DNA of 64,000 nucleotides from positions 1-64,000 of the forward strand of contig VWPU01006257.1 of the NCBI GenBank assembly GCA_013398955.1. The letters run 5' to 3'. How positions within the stretch are numbered: position 1 is the first letter of the stretch; every line of letters starts with the position of its first letter. Positions 1 to 12,300 of the stretch are shown here, in pieces. The translations under genes were made by a program, and so were the position numbers. The notes under the pieces are model-generated. The model was not told the DNA's origin, did not search any database, and was given only the letters and a program-made list of their open reading frames with translations. Origin of the DNA: Callaeas wilsoni. Taxonomy: Eukaryota; Chordata; Aves; Passeriformes; Callaeidae.

Positions 1-21
1 CTCACTCACTCACTCACTCAC
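1..21. repeat. (CTCA)5 tetranucleotide microsatellite overlapping a splice donor
   Basis: Five CTCA units plus one base abut the first coding exon. On the minus strand this is a GTGA repeat, so the intron 1 donor GTGAGT is repeated every four bases into the intron. The repeat may extend left of the window. Confidence 0.9.
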
Positions 22-210
22 CCGGCCGGCGGCGGCCGCGCTTTTCCTCCGCAGCGTCAGCCCGCTCCGCAGCAGCGCCGGCAGCTCCCGCAGCTTCTGC
101 CGCAGCTGCACCGGCGGCGGCGGCTCCTGGGCTCCGCCGCCGGGGCTCCAGCTTCGGGCCAGCTCCGCGCCCTCACACGGCGACGGCATCTTCACAGAGC
201 CCACGGCCAT
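22..210 (-). CDS. First coding exon of an unrecognised gene (partial; gene continues off the left edge)
   Basis: The minus strand encodes 63 residues from an ATG at 210 to a phase-0 splice donor just past 22. The start was chosen because it has G at -3 and G at +4 (good Kozak context), and the coding stretch ends exactly at CCGG followed by GTGAGT. A second in-frame ATG at codon 8 (MPSPCEG) is an alternative start. The frame stays open upstream to 750, but that part is read as GC-rich 5' UTR. Visible features are a Pro run (EPPPPV, residues 29-34), then a basic, amphipathic, Leu-rich stretch (residues 35-56, including KLRELPALLRSG and TLRRK) and an Ala-rich end. No domain, signal peptide or membrane segment is present. 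I do not recognise the protein. The CpG island around it supports a real promoter and first exon; the product's function is unknown. Confidence 0.6.
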
Positions 211-759
211 GCCGCATCCCTGCCGGGCTGCGGCGCGCAGACCCGCTCGCCCGCCCGCCTTCCCCTCGCCCCAGCCCCAGCCGCGCTCCCACCCACAGGC
301 AGGCACACGGCGGGCGGGCGGGCAGGCGCTCCCTCGCACGCAGCGCGCAGCACTCGCGCACCTTCCCCCGCACGGCGCGGCCCCAGCGCCGCAGGAAGCC
401 CCGCCGGCCCTGCACCGCTCCCGCCCCGCGGCTCCGGCGGTGATAAAGTGCAGGTAATGAGGAGGGTGGAGGAGGCGCGGGCGGGAAAAGGCAGAAAGTC
501 CTGTTAACTCCTTTGCGCTCAGGGACCGCCGCCCGGGCTTGGTCCCCACCGCCCCTGGCGCCCCGCACAGACCCGCACCCACGGCGAGAACACGTGGGAG
601 AGCGGCCAGCACGCTCAGAGACGGCGGCTCCGAGCGGACGCGAGAGGGGTTCGGGCGCCTCCAGGGGCTCTGTGGCCTCGACTTCCTCCTGAAGGCTGTC
701 ATCAGCGGGTTGGAGGAAATCCCAAGCAGCCTGGTGTGACCCCCAAACACTGAGCCTGC

Positions 760-3700
760 CTGGGCTGGAGGCCTCCTCGCCTTCCCACTTGCCCGAGCTA
801 CCCTCTGGTACAGTGATTATTTATGGCTGCACAGAGTGAAGACCTTCTCTGTTCCCTTCCCAGTGGTTTTTGACTCAAAGACGTATTTCATCCTCCAGTG
901 CCAGCCAGTATTGATACTGGAGAAACCAAGCAGTTCATCCCAGGTGAATGACTTGCTTCCAGTTATTCAGGTAATCCCTGCATGAGAACTCTCAATGACA
1001 GAAACCAATTCCCTTACTATTTGTAAAAGACTTGTCTAGAATTCAGTTCCATGAATTATGGGGACTTTATTTAGTCTCTGGACCCTGCCTTTTCTAACTC
1101 ATGGTACAGATATTGCTTCCTTTCTGCCAGACTCTATTTTCTCTTATTTAGAAGACAGAACTGATGGTAATGTGGGTCTCTCTTATGTATATCTTCTGCC
1201 TCAAAGCTACAAATAAGGCTGACCTGCTCATCTGAGATGAGTTTACCAGTGCCTGAACGTCTGAATAAATGACGTTACAGTCAAGCCAATCTCACAGACA
1301 TGTTAGAAAAAGCTGTTGCCTTGTCCCAACCAAGAGGTCCAACTGGTTTCAAGACAGACCCTAGTATTCCTCCAGCCCCACAGAAAACTGGCTTAACCAG
1401 GACACTAACCTTGGGAAAAAAAGTAAAAAAGGAAGAGGTTTTTTTCATCACTGATGTGCTCCCTAAATCAGCTCCTCTGGGATCACAGGGTCACCCACAG
1501 TAGAGAAAGATGGCAGTTGCATCCAACCTGTGTCAGGGTGCCGAGACACAGAATGGCCTCTTCCAGCATCAGTGTGACATTGGATTATCTGTCACCTGAA
1601 TGCGGCAGCAGCAGCATGGCCTTTCAGCAGCACTGGCCTGACCTCAGGCTGCTGTGAAACAGTGGTTCTCCCTGCAACCCAGGGATGTGTCATTCCTTTT
1701 GCCAGCCTTCCGTGGGATCTGGTAACCATCAAACTCTATTCAGCTGATCGATCTGGTGGAAAAATAACACCTCAGAAAATAATGGATTTTCCATTGGCCA
1801 GACAGATGAATTGATCCACCTTGTGACCACACAGCTGCAGGATCAAGGAAGGCAGAAACCTGGAAGTGAGGTAAAGCAGAACTGCTCCTTTCAGTAGTCA
1901 TCTGCCATTAAATCAGCTTAACTGCATCCTGTGTGCATGATTTGATGAGCAGCGTGAATCAGGCCAACCTGGGTACTCTTGAAAGGGACAGCATTTGCTC
2001 CAGCCGCATTCTGGCACCACCTCCTTCCTGCTGCTATTGCCCATTACATTAGCCAAATCTAAAAGGTTAAGTGTAAAAAAATAATCACCTATTTTAGCAG
2101 AGTGATATGGCCCATTGCATGATGCCTGTTGCTGACACGAAAGACAGAAAAGAGACAGGATAGTGAGAGCCTTTAAACAAAAAATGTGCAGCAGACCTCA
2201 AAATGCCAGAGAGATCTGGGAATCCCAATTGGCAACATCAGCACCAACACTTTTGCAAGGGACAGGGGTGATTATGACAATCCCAAACATTGCCGTGTCC
2301 CAAACATTTATATTATTTTACTTGATTTGTGCTTTCCAACTGCCCTGCAATGTGGTTTTGACAGCTGTGTTGCCTGGCAGCCACTTTGTCACAGCTCAGG
2401 ATGTAATTATGAAGAGAAGTGCATCTACACCCAAAAGAATAATGGAGCCTTAGTCTATGGGCTTCACAAAAGGACCATGTTCTTTGTCTGAGTCTTTAGG
2501 CACTGCTACAATACGACCTGCAGTAAGACAACTCAATAAAATGGGACTTAATGTGACAGACTGGAGTATAACCAGAAGTAATTTGATTATGTTAAGAAAG
2601 GGTAAAATTATGCCAGCACTCAAAATTTTGTTTGTTTTTTAACTAAGCAAGATAAGTATAACATGTAAACAGTGTTGAAAGAGAAATAAATATGTCCTGC
2701 AGTGTGTTTAAAAATTATCAGCTGCCAGACTATCAGTTGTCAAGAAAATTGAGTAGATAGTAGTTAGGCCTCTCTAGTTAATGTTTGGATCATTCCAGAT
2801 TTTGGGAGGGTTGTGGTGGAATTGTATAAAATTCCATTTTGTGTTGCTTTTTTTTCTTAAGTCACTGAAAGTTTAGCATGGTGAATGAGTCCGGATTTTT
2901 TCTGCCCAGGAAAGGGATGGAGATGAGAGAGCAAAACTAGATCTGGTCAGGAGGTATTTGGCAAAACAGTTTCATTTTAAAAACCCCAAACAGTGTGTTG
3001 CAGCCAAAATGTTGTGTTCAGAGCATCTCGCTTTCTGTGAGCTGTCACTGAAGGCAGAGCAGGGCTCTGAGGTACTATGGTCCCTATTCTCAACAGGTGT
3101 GGCTTCCATGTGACTGGATTTCCTGTCCCTCATAGGCAGCAGCAATAACACTAAAGGAAAATCAGATCCACTGACTATGCAGACATTGGAGATTTCCAGT
3201 TCTCCAGATTAAACACTTATAATTTGGTCCAATATAAAGCAAAACTAAGGACACACTCTATCTGGTGCTTTCTAGCAAAAAATCTAAACTTGCATATACC
3301 TTCCAGAGTGGAGTCTGGACCAGGCTTTGTTCCCTTACTTGCAAAGAGTCTTCATATAAATATAGAAACATCTATGTTTAAATAGATACAGGATGGAGTC
3401 TGGAGACCTAAACAACTCTACTGCACTTTGCAGATGTGGAGCCTGGGAGTGTCTGCTTTTGAATGTGTTTGTTTTTCTTTCATGGTGTAGCACAATCAAA
3501 AGAAATGCAGTAAAAACAGTACAAGCTGTTTCATGCCTGTATGTGTTTCACATCAGTTTTTAAGTAAATCATTGCAAAAAGAAAGAATTATCTGGTATCA
3601 GACATTTCCTGACAAAGTATAATAAACTCTTCTTTTGGCCTTAAACTATTAGGAGTTTTTGACTCTGTTGGAATAATTGATAGATGCCACTTTAGTTTTC

Positions 3701-5550
3701 TCTGCATGAAGATAGGCAGTGCAGAAATAGAATTGCAGAGTACTGGTGTGCAGGAGCCATATGTCATTGACAAGCAGCAGTCCTTTTTGAATATTTTCTC
3801 TCCCTGACCTGGCAGGAGGCATTTCAAAGAAAGCAAATTTTTTTCCAAAACAAAACCACCCGCTGCACAACCAGCCAAACACTCTTTCCCCTTCCCCAGG
3901 CAGTCCAGCTGGAGTGGGGATGGGGGTTGATGCTTTCCTACCCTTTCAGAAACTGAGTTGATTTTCTTCTTCTCATGTCTTCAAAGAGTAGACAAGCAGG
4001 TTTTTCTTCAAAACACATCTTTTCCCATTCAGGAGGAGGTGAGCTGTGTACTGCCCACCTCCCATACAACATCCAGATGAACATCAAAGGAGGTCCATTT
4101 TTGTGGGATGCTCTCCTAACAAATGTATCCTACAAATTTTAGTTTGCCAAATGTTACTCCAGGCCCAATGCACATGAATTGCAGACTGCCCCTGTCATGC
4201 TCCAAGATCCTGCCAGCTCTCAGGCTCCTGACATGGAGAAGCCTGGCCCGGCAGATTTTTGTGTCTGGCTTTGAACACAACATGTGCAATGACCCTGTAA
4301 AAGACAAGGGCTGGGGAAGGCTTTGCTCCATTCTGCCACTTCAGTGCCTCGCAGCAGTCTTGGGACACATTTCCCAGCGCCAAGAAGGGAGGTGTGTGTG
4401 CCCCGATCACTTCATCCACAGCGCAAGTGCAGCGGGTGATCCTTCAGCCACCAGCTGAATGAGCTGGAGATAACACTGCAGAAACCTGTGCACCTCTCAC
4501 CTTTTTCTGCTTTGGTAATTCTTCATTGGTTCACTCAACTTCAGAACAAAACCAACCTGTCCACACCTCAGAGCTGCTAGGGATCTACTTTCTGGCTGAA
4601 TAACTTGCTTGAGACTGTTGAGGTTTTTATCTCCCACCTGATCAAAGAGTGGGACCTCAGTTACATTCTAAATGTTGAATATCACTAATTTACTATGGAT
4701 ATAAATAGCACAAATTCACTATTAGAGCCATATAGATCAGGGGCATGTATGTGGGTAATGCATACTTTAAAAAAAAAATCATTTAGTTACTCAAGTAATT
4801 TTTTTTAAAAAAAACAGTTTAGTACTGTGTTGTCATATAGACCAAATATTCAGTGACTTAAACTCAGAAGTACTGCTTGCAGTATTTCCAAAATGTGAAA
4901 GATCTGCAAAATGCAATGAATGCTCAGCAACAGAAAGATACTAAAATGAGAACAGGGGACGAGGAAGCAGGAAAATAGTGCAGGGTGTGACTTGAAAGAA
5001 AGCAGAACAGGAGAATAACTACAAAAAAGAGGGAAGAGGTTAAAGATAAAGGAGATGTATGAGTAGGTGAAATATTTCAAGTAGTTTCATGATTTGTGTG
5101 ACTCATAGCTGAAAAGTCTGAAGCTGCCTCTTTTAATTCAACCCCCAGTTTTCTCTTGACAGCCCGTGAACCTCTTCAGTTCGGCATCTGACCCTTTCTC
5201 CCTGCACCTCACTAAGAGCCGTCTGCCCCTCTGCTCCCAGCACCTCTTCCAGCCTTCAAAACTCTCAGAGCATCTTCAAACAGCTGCTCAGTCTGTATCC
5301 TGTCTGTGAATCATCAATGGAATGGGAACATGATCCCTGCTACTGGCTCTTCAGCACTCAAAGATGAGAGAGCTCAAGAGCATCCTGAGCCACTGGGTTT
5401 GTTGCTGCTGTGGTTTGAACCCAAATTATAGCACTGGTCAGAGGACAGGTGTGCAGGAGGGCGTTTGAAATCTTAAATGGATCTCTTTGCATTTCCTTTA
5501 GCAATTTGGTCTTTTTTAAGAATCACTGAGCCATGATGACAAGGGCAAAA
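760..5550. other. Noncoding DNA with no recognised feature
   Basis: AT-rich unique-looking sequence. The longest open frames, for example 4,123-4,458 (plus), have no recognisable motif or splice context. Runs of A and T occur around 4,769-4,814. No tRNA, LINE or LTR sequence was recognised. It is intergenic or intronic. Confidence 0.6.
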
Positions 5551-5552
5551 CT

Positions 5553-5580
5553 AATGTAAATACAGCATTGTATTTACATT
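5553..5580. repeat. Perfect inverted repeat (12-bp arms, 4-bp loop)
   Basis: AATGTAAATACA and its exact reverse complement TGTATTTACATT are separated by GCAT. Each arm contains GTAAATA, which resembles a forkhead-type binding core, so the pair could be a facing double site. It could also simply be a chance palindrome in AT-rich DNA. Confidence 0.85.
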
Positions 5581-5599
5581 GCATAGCAAACGTATGCTT

Positions 5600-8500
5600 T
5601 CATACAAACCCAAGGAAGAATGCATTTGCTGTGGTAACTGTGATTTGGCAGAGCTAATGAACCTGACTCAAATCTTCAGTTTGATTTGTCTTTTTAACAT
5701 ACTTGGTAGCAGGGGACCTTATGACCCCTCAGGGAAATTAAAACTCTTAAAGCTCATATGTCTGGCCTTTTCTGTCAAAACGGTGTTGTCATTGAGCTAT
5801 TGCTCTTTCTCTTACAGGCCAAAATCAAACTCCAAAGCCAATAAGATGCTCAGTGGAGTTTGTTCAGTCTGGTTGGTTGGTTGGTTTTTAACTAAACACA
5901 GAAATCTCAAAATGACAAATCAATATCTTTTAATTAAAAATTTAAAAAGAAAACACACAGATGAACCCGTGGAATCAGGGAGTTTTTCTGACAGCTACAA
6001 CCAAAATTCAAGTTTCTTTACCCTTCAGACACATAGGCACATACTTTTTTTCTTTTTTTTTTAATGTGCGAGGTGAGAAGCTTTACATACATTTACAGAA
6101 GAGATTGTGTAGGAAATTTTAAACGAGACAAAGTGCAATTAGGTGCTAAATTCTCACAGGCAATGGAAGATTTCCCCTGTGTGATTAATGGTTAATCTGC
6201 AAATGTATCTCCTTCCTTAGCTGCTAAATTCTCTGTTTATGTTTAAATTCAGGTTTTCTGGTTTTATTCATATTTTATGCTTCTTCTACATATGTGGGTG
6301 AGGATGCTTTAGCCTCATTTTGTAGAAACTATGTTTAAGATACTGTGCTGCCTCTTTGAGCATCTGAGATGTCTCTATGAATCTTCAAATGCTTAAGCTC
6401 ATTGAGCACATTTGAGAGGTATTGAAATCCAAAGCCTTTAAGTCCTTAAAAGTATTCTGAAACTAGGCAGCTAGTTAAGAGTGGTTAATGCTTCACTGAG
6501 GTAAAAAATGCAGCACTTCATATGAGACCTCAAAGTCTAGATAGGGTCTCAACCTCCAGACAAATCCATACAAAATCAGGCTTCATTGATCCTCCTGCTC
6601 AGAGAACCACTACAGAAATAAGAGAGAGAGAGAGCACGTTTTCTATAGCATATATATCCCTAGAGTGTCTACTCAGCTTTTGTATGAGGCAGCTACTGTA
6701 AGGTAATGACTTTCTCGTATGATTATATTATCATTTGCAAAAAGAGATATTTGCATATATGTGTACACAGATATGAAAGGTCGCCTTTTGTTTTAATTAC
6801 AGTGTCAGTATCTCTCACTGCCTCCTTGTAAACAGACTGTAGCCCCACATAATCTCTTTGATGAAGGAAAAATACAAAACCACATGCCAAACATTTTGAG
6901 TTTTCAGCATAAACCTGCATCTATGTTGACAAGCTTTTCCCAGGGATAGTAACATCAGTAAAATATTTTCATTCCAATTTCCTGAGAGGTTGGAAAAACC
7001 AACAAAAGAATAGCATGAGATAGATTGCCAGAAATAATATTACCATTTTAGACATGAAACCATCTCACAACATTATGTGAGTATTGAAATGCTTTAAAAC
7101 ATTTTCTTTAATTTGATTTATTTGTATTTGTTCTGGGTTTTGTTTTATTTTAACTCTGCCTGATTTTTCCTGCAGCTGTTGAACTGAAATAAGGAGGCAG
7201 ATGACTGGAAAAGAAAATCATGTCTGATTGGGGGTTCAGAAGACAGTCTCCTCTGTAAAAGGGATGGTGTAGGTTTGCTTACTGACCAAATAGTTTCTCG
7301 GGTATTGTTAAGAATAACGTTAAAGGTAGTGAAGTACAGCCATACCAGCACTAGCAGAGGTAATGAGGCTGTGGGCAAATCAGGGTGGCTTTGTCCTTTC
7401 CATTTGGATGGTGGTAAAAGAGGGAAGGCTCACTCCAGCAGGTCTGCTGGCATAAGCAAAAATCCAGGGAGAGATACTGCCTTCCACATCTGCCAGTGCA
7501 GGAAGGCCAGTGAACATGTGCCTAGGGTGAAGTAAGCAGATTTGAATGGATCCACACAAGGGCATTTTCAACTCTGTGTCCAGAGCTATGGCTTGATGAG
7601 CCCTCAAGTCTCACCCCAGCAGCACTCCTGGGATCCCTGAATATTCAGTTGTCCTGTGGGACATCTGTTCAAAGGGACTGTGGGAAAACATGATCAAAAC
7701 AATCTTGTCGTTCAAGAAAGTAGCAGACAGCGAGGGCAGGGTTGGGGAAGGAGAGGTGGCTGACCAAAACAGCTCTCCCTGTGCTGAGATATCCAGCATA
7801 CCTGGAGAGAAGAAGAAATTGTCTTTGTCCTGTCCATCATAATCTCCTCCCCTTCCAGTTTCCTCTAAGTGTTTACAAGCACCTCTGGAGACTTCTGAAA
7901 GGCAACAGGAGTCAGGGAGTTAAAGAAATTGGGATAGGAAACCAGTTTGCCATAAGAGGTCAACATAGATCCAGTTAAGACCATCCATGGAAGATTATGG
8001 ATGTTGGCTTGTGCAGAGGTGGGTTTTACTGGAACCTCAGCTACAGAGGTGTACTTCTACATGAGAGCAGTACTAGCTCTGGGGTCTGCATGCGTTTATC
8101 TCTCTGAAATATGTCTAGATTGCCTGGAGCAGCCAGAACTGTAAAACAAGACTCTTGCAGCCCAGTCTCCCAACAAGCCGCATCAGCAGCCGTATCAAAC
8201 CTGCTGGAAGAGAGTCACAGTAAGCACATAGCACTGTACATGCAAAAGACATGAGATGGATCTTTCTTTCTCACAAGAAAAAACTGTTCTCTCTCATTGA
8301 AGCCCTGGAAAAATGCCTTTTTTGTACTTTGCCTGCAAGGCATTTACAGTATTTTCCGAAAATTTTATATACTACCATTGTAAACAGTGTTACATCTGTA
8401 ACTGTAATGAAATAAAATTATACATTCATATAAAAATAAGCTATTTCTAGCAAAAAGAAACCAAATTAACCTAATTAACAAGTTGATATTGAACATAGTA

Positions 8501-9300
8501 ACTTACAGACAAGCAATTTGTAAACTAACGATGTATTAAGCAAACAATAGCATTTATCAAAGGAAATTTAAGATATTCTGCCAACAAGAGGACTTGGCTA
8601 AACTAATACATTTGTAGCTGGATCTAATTATTGAATTAGGGCTTCAAAAATGCTGTTATGGCAGCCTGCCTGGACTGTTGTGGTTAGACAATAGCAATTC
8701 TTCCCTTTTCTTCCAGTGTTTTCATTCATTTGCAGCACTATTTTTGAAGAATAGCGCTTGGAAGCCAGTCCAGCATCACACATCACAATTAACAGTCAAA
8801 CCTATAGGATAATAATTAGGACATACATTATTGCCCCAACTTTATATGTGACTGCCTCAATACAGTCAGATGTTTACAGCTAGATACTTATTTCTAAGCA
8901 TTGTCCTCAGCAGCAGTTCTAAAAAAAACCAGACACTACAGAGAAAAATATTGAATTATGTATTTGAGCTTCTCTTTCCCAATTCTTGCCAAACTGTATT
9001 GGTCTCAAGGAGACAGATCCGCAGTTTAATTAAGACCTAGGTAGCTTTCCGGTAATAATAAACTAATGGACTGGTAAACTACTTTTACTGGTGTGTGGTG
9101 ACTGAATCTCTAATACTGTTCAGTTCTTCTGACTGGTTAGAAGAGGAAAGAGTAAATACCTGTTGTGAATCTTTCAAAGGTTAAAGTGTCTCACTCCCCA
9201 CAGATTTTCAACAAGCTAATAAAAGGCACCTGGGAAAAGAGGAATGTAGGTGGCTGGAGAAGGTTGATAAAAATATGATGAAATGTAGTGAGTCCCACCG
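5600..9300. other. Noncoding DNA with minor simple repeats
   Basis: No coding exon was recognised. There is a short GGTT run at about 5,871-5,885 and an (AG)7 tract at 6,621-6,634. The 161-codon plus frame at 5,579-6,064 has low-complexity and T-rich ends and no recognisable domain. The stretch 8,340-8,960 is AT-rich and unique-looking, with homeodomain-like TAATTA/ATTA cores, but nothing firm can be claimed. Confidence 0.55.
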
Positions 9301-9302
9301 AA

Positions 9303-9328
9303 GCTTGTATTACGCTTGTATTACAAGC
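9303..9328. repeat. 11-bp tandem duplication forming a palindrome
   Basis: GCTTGTATTAC occurs twice in direct tandem (9,303-9,313 and 9,314-9,324). The second copy plus AAGC forms GCTTGTA-T-TACAAGC, a 7-bp-arm inverted repeat. It is short and may have arisen by slippage. Confidence 0.8.
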
Positions 9329-9329
9329 C

Positions 9330-12300
9330 AAGAACATCTTCCTATCAGCTTTCACTGAAGCTGACAGTCAGTACAAACTGATTACTAATTTAGTAATTCA
9401 TGAAAAATTCTATTTTGGCAAGTGAGAATGCTGTCTGAATGGGAAGCTATTAAAACTAATTGGGTCATGTAAAACCAGACAGTTTGTCTGTGAGCCCCAC
9501 TAACAGAGCTGAGCCAGCTTGGGGAATGGCTGAGAACTCACTCTGTTTTAGAACTTTGAAGCACATTGGATCTCATTAAAAACCAAATAAATGCATTTCA
9601 AAGTGGAGAATAATGTAATGGAACCGGTTCTTCACACTGATTCTTCACCTTTGGGTTCTAGCCATCTGTAGTCTGTCTACACAAGAACCAATAAACTGGG
9701 CCCTGTTCCTGTCAATGGAGAGAAAGAAGACTTTGTAGGTTTGAATTCAGCCATTGTGTTCTGAATAAGGCAGGTCTTACAAATGACTTTTTTAACTCCA
9801 CTGACTCTAAAGTGAATTTAGGCAAGCAGCTCAAACCTAGGCAGCTGCACTGCAGACACCTACATTTTGGTGTTTTCATTCACATTTCTGTAAAATAGGC
9901 AAAAAATATAACTAAGTCATGAGAGAACATTTACATTATCCTTCATCCAAAGGTAACAAAGCTCTCAGGTAAATGCCTAACATACATGCCCTACATATTC
10001 ATTGCCTTGGGTATCAACTACATGCCTTAATTAAACAAACAGGGTTTATATTTGGTTACACCACAGGAAAACTATAAATTGATTTTAAACTCTTTGTTAG
10101 GATCTCCAAGACAGACTCCATGTCTGAAACCTTTGTCCTACCCCAGGTACAGAGAAAACAGTAACTGCAAAGTGAGGCGTATACAAACAGAGCATTTGTT
10201 GTTTAACCTGTTCTCCGGAGGCTGTGTTGCTATGGATGAATACACAGCACTTAGTCTGAGGACACCATTCGGCCTCACTGTGTTTTCCAGTTAGTAGGCA
10301 CAACAGAAGAGAAGAGCAGTAAAGGAACGGGAAGTAAAAATCACGTTTGCTTTCCACCACAGACTACAGCATTCACAGAAGAACTCACTGGTATATTGAA
10401 GGTAGCGAAATAAATCAGAGTACATCTACTTTGAACAACACTGTGGTGAGACTGCCGGACTAAAACTGGCAAATTCTTCCCTTTTTCTTCATTAGAACTG
10501 TCAGAGATAATCTCTGGTCAAGGAGCTAGCCAGGTGCTGCTTGCCAGCCCTGTTACCAACATTATGGACATCCCAACCATCATTTTATTAGGACACCAGC
10601 CATAAGTCCAGAGCCTCTGGCTTGGCCACAAAGACTTCGACAACTACCAAGGTCTGCGAAAATGCAAATGTCTCCTATCCCAGAGGAAAACATGAGGGGC
10701 CTGTGGGGCATTAGCACTGACAATCAGCACGCTGACTGCCATATGGCTCTGTCTTCCTACCATTTGCATATACCTCCGTTGCTTTCTGCCACTGTACAAG
10801 TTCCCCTGCCAGAAGCATGAAACCGAAGTACCAAGTGGCAGAAAATAAAAGCTGAGGTTGTCCCATACTCCCATAAAACCTTCCTGCCCACATCCCTCTA
10901 CTGATACTGCCAAATCTCACCCCGAGCATTCCTATGATTCAGAGACGTTTTAATCAGTTCTGAACAGATAGATCTTGTGAACAAAAGAGCACCAGAAATG
11001 CAAAGCAGCATAAAAGGACACCACTGCACCCAGCATTGCATCAAGGCTTCCAGTGCCCATTACCTTCAACCTGCACAGTTTCACATACTGAGGAGAGGGC
11101 ATGGACCAAGAACTTGACTACAACAGTTACTTTTCCTCCATCAGGGTAAGCAGGTGCCACTTGACAGAAATAGCTGACATGAAACCTACAGAAGAAGGCT
11201 CTCTTCAAAGAAACCACTTGGCATGCAAAGTGTCCTGGGTGCACAGATAATCTACTATTGACTACAGTTAACCCTTCTCCATTCTTCCTAAGCAATAACC
11301 CAGGATGAAGTGTAGCCTTGCATAAATGCAGCTGAATGGATATATTCAGATCCAGGACTTGGATGTGAAACCATTTCTGTGGATGCAACGTCTCCTCTAG
11401 TCAGTGGCTAGACAGTAAACATCCTTTCTCACACTCCTGGAGCTACTTAAAGCATTTGATGCTGTCTCAGAGGCACAGTTCCTTTTCCTGAGATTAAAAG
11501 GCAAAGGTCCAGGGTAACAATCTGAAATGGTCTGAGCTTTTTCTCTGGCAATGCACTCAAAAAATATTGAGAGAAAACTGCAGCTTTATCAGAAACTTTC
11601 ACACAGCACTTTTTCAGTGTCTACAAGCAATCACTACGTACAGTAGTTGGAAAACCAGGACTTATGTTCCAAGTTGTTACTTGGAAAGCCATTTGTCTCA
11701 CCTTTCCAGACATTGCATAGCATCATCTAGCAGTCATTCCTGGCTGGCTAGGAAACTTGTCTCTGGTAGATTATAATCTGGTATTAGTAAGTCATGCTTT
11801 GATCATCCATCAACTGACTATAGCATGCAGTGTATGCTCACAGGAAACTGCAATTACTGTAAAACACTGCCAGGCACCTTTCTTGGAAAAACAGGCTCTC
11901 ACACGTGTGCCACATTTTGTTAGCAAAAGAAGCCATCCTGGTGTACAGAGTTCTTCCCTCAGGAGGAATACACAGTAAAGAACACCATGGACCTGAGTCA
12001 ATTTGTGCAGCACAGTGCCAGAATGTGCCCTATAAGAATCCCACGCAAGTGGGGGAAATGTATGTTTATGAACACTCATGCTCAGCTGAAAGGCTGCAAG
12101 TGATGACAAATTGAAATTGCTTTTGAAATTGATTTCAACACTTAATTATGCTCACAGTTAAAACTTTGTTTTTTAGAAAGATACTTATAACAGGCATTTT
12201 AGTCATCTAATTAAAAATGTGATTCAGAACTCAGGAGTCTGAGAGCCCAAATACCCTGTATGTCCGAAGGGAAAGACATGGATACTAGCACATGGCTCAG

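Larger units (their letters stand above)
1..740. promoter_or_regulatory. CpG island, probable promoter
   Basis: A GC-rich, CpG-dense stretch runs to roughly 740 and contrasts sharply with the AT-rich sequence after it. It contains the minus-strand first coding exon at 22-210, so it is most simply that gene's promoter and 5' UTR. No clear TATA box was seen, as is usual for CpG-island promoters. On the plus strand a donor-like CAG|GTAATG lies at 451-459, which would allow a divergent noncoding transcript, but nothing else supports one. Confidence 0.75.

Noticed and set aside
209..457. Plus-strand frame in the CpG island ending at a CAG|GTAATG donor-like site
   Set aside because: Antisense shadow of GC-rich promoter DNA; the donor is isolated and the protein is Pro/Ala/Arg-rich.
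211..750. Upstream extension of the minus-strand first exon's frame
   Set aside because: Better explained as CpG-rich 5' UTR; the ATG at 210 has good context and the upstream translation is low-complexity.
4123..4458. 111-codon plus frame with Cys residues
   Set aside because: Overlapped by two minus frames, no signal peptide or domain, no splice support.
5553..5580. Hairpin considered as a microRNA precursor
   Set aside because: A 12-bp stem with a 4-nt loop is far too short.
5579..6064. 161-codon plus frame
   Set aside because: Ends in a poly-T tract read as poly-Phe and has no recognisable domain.
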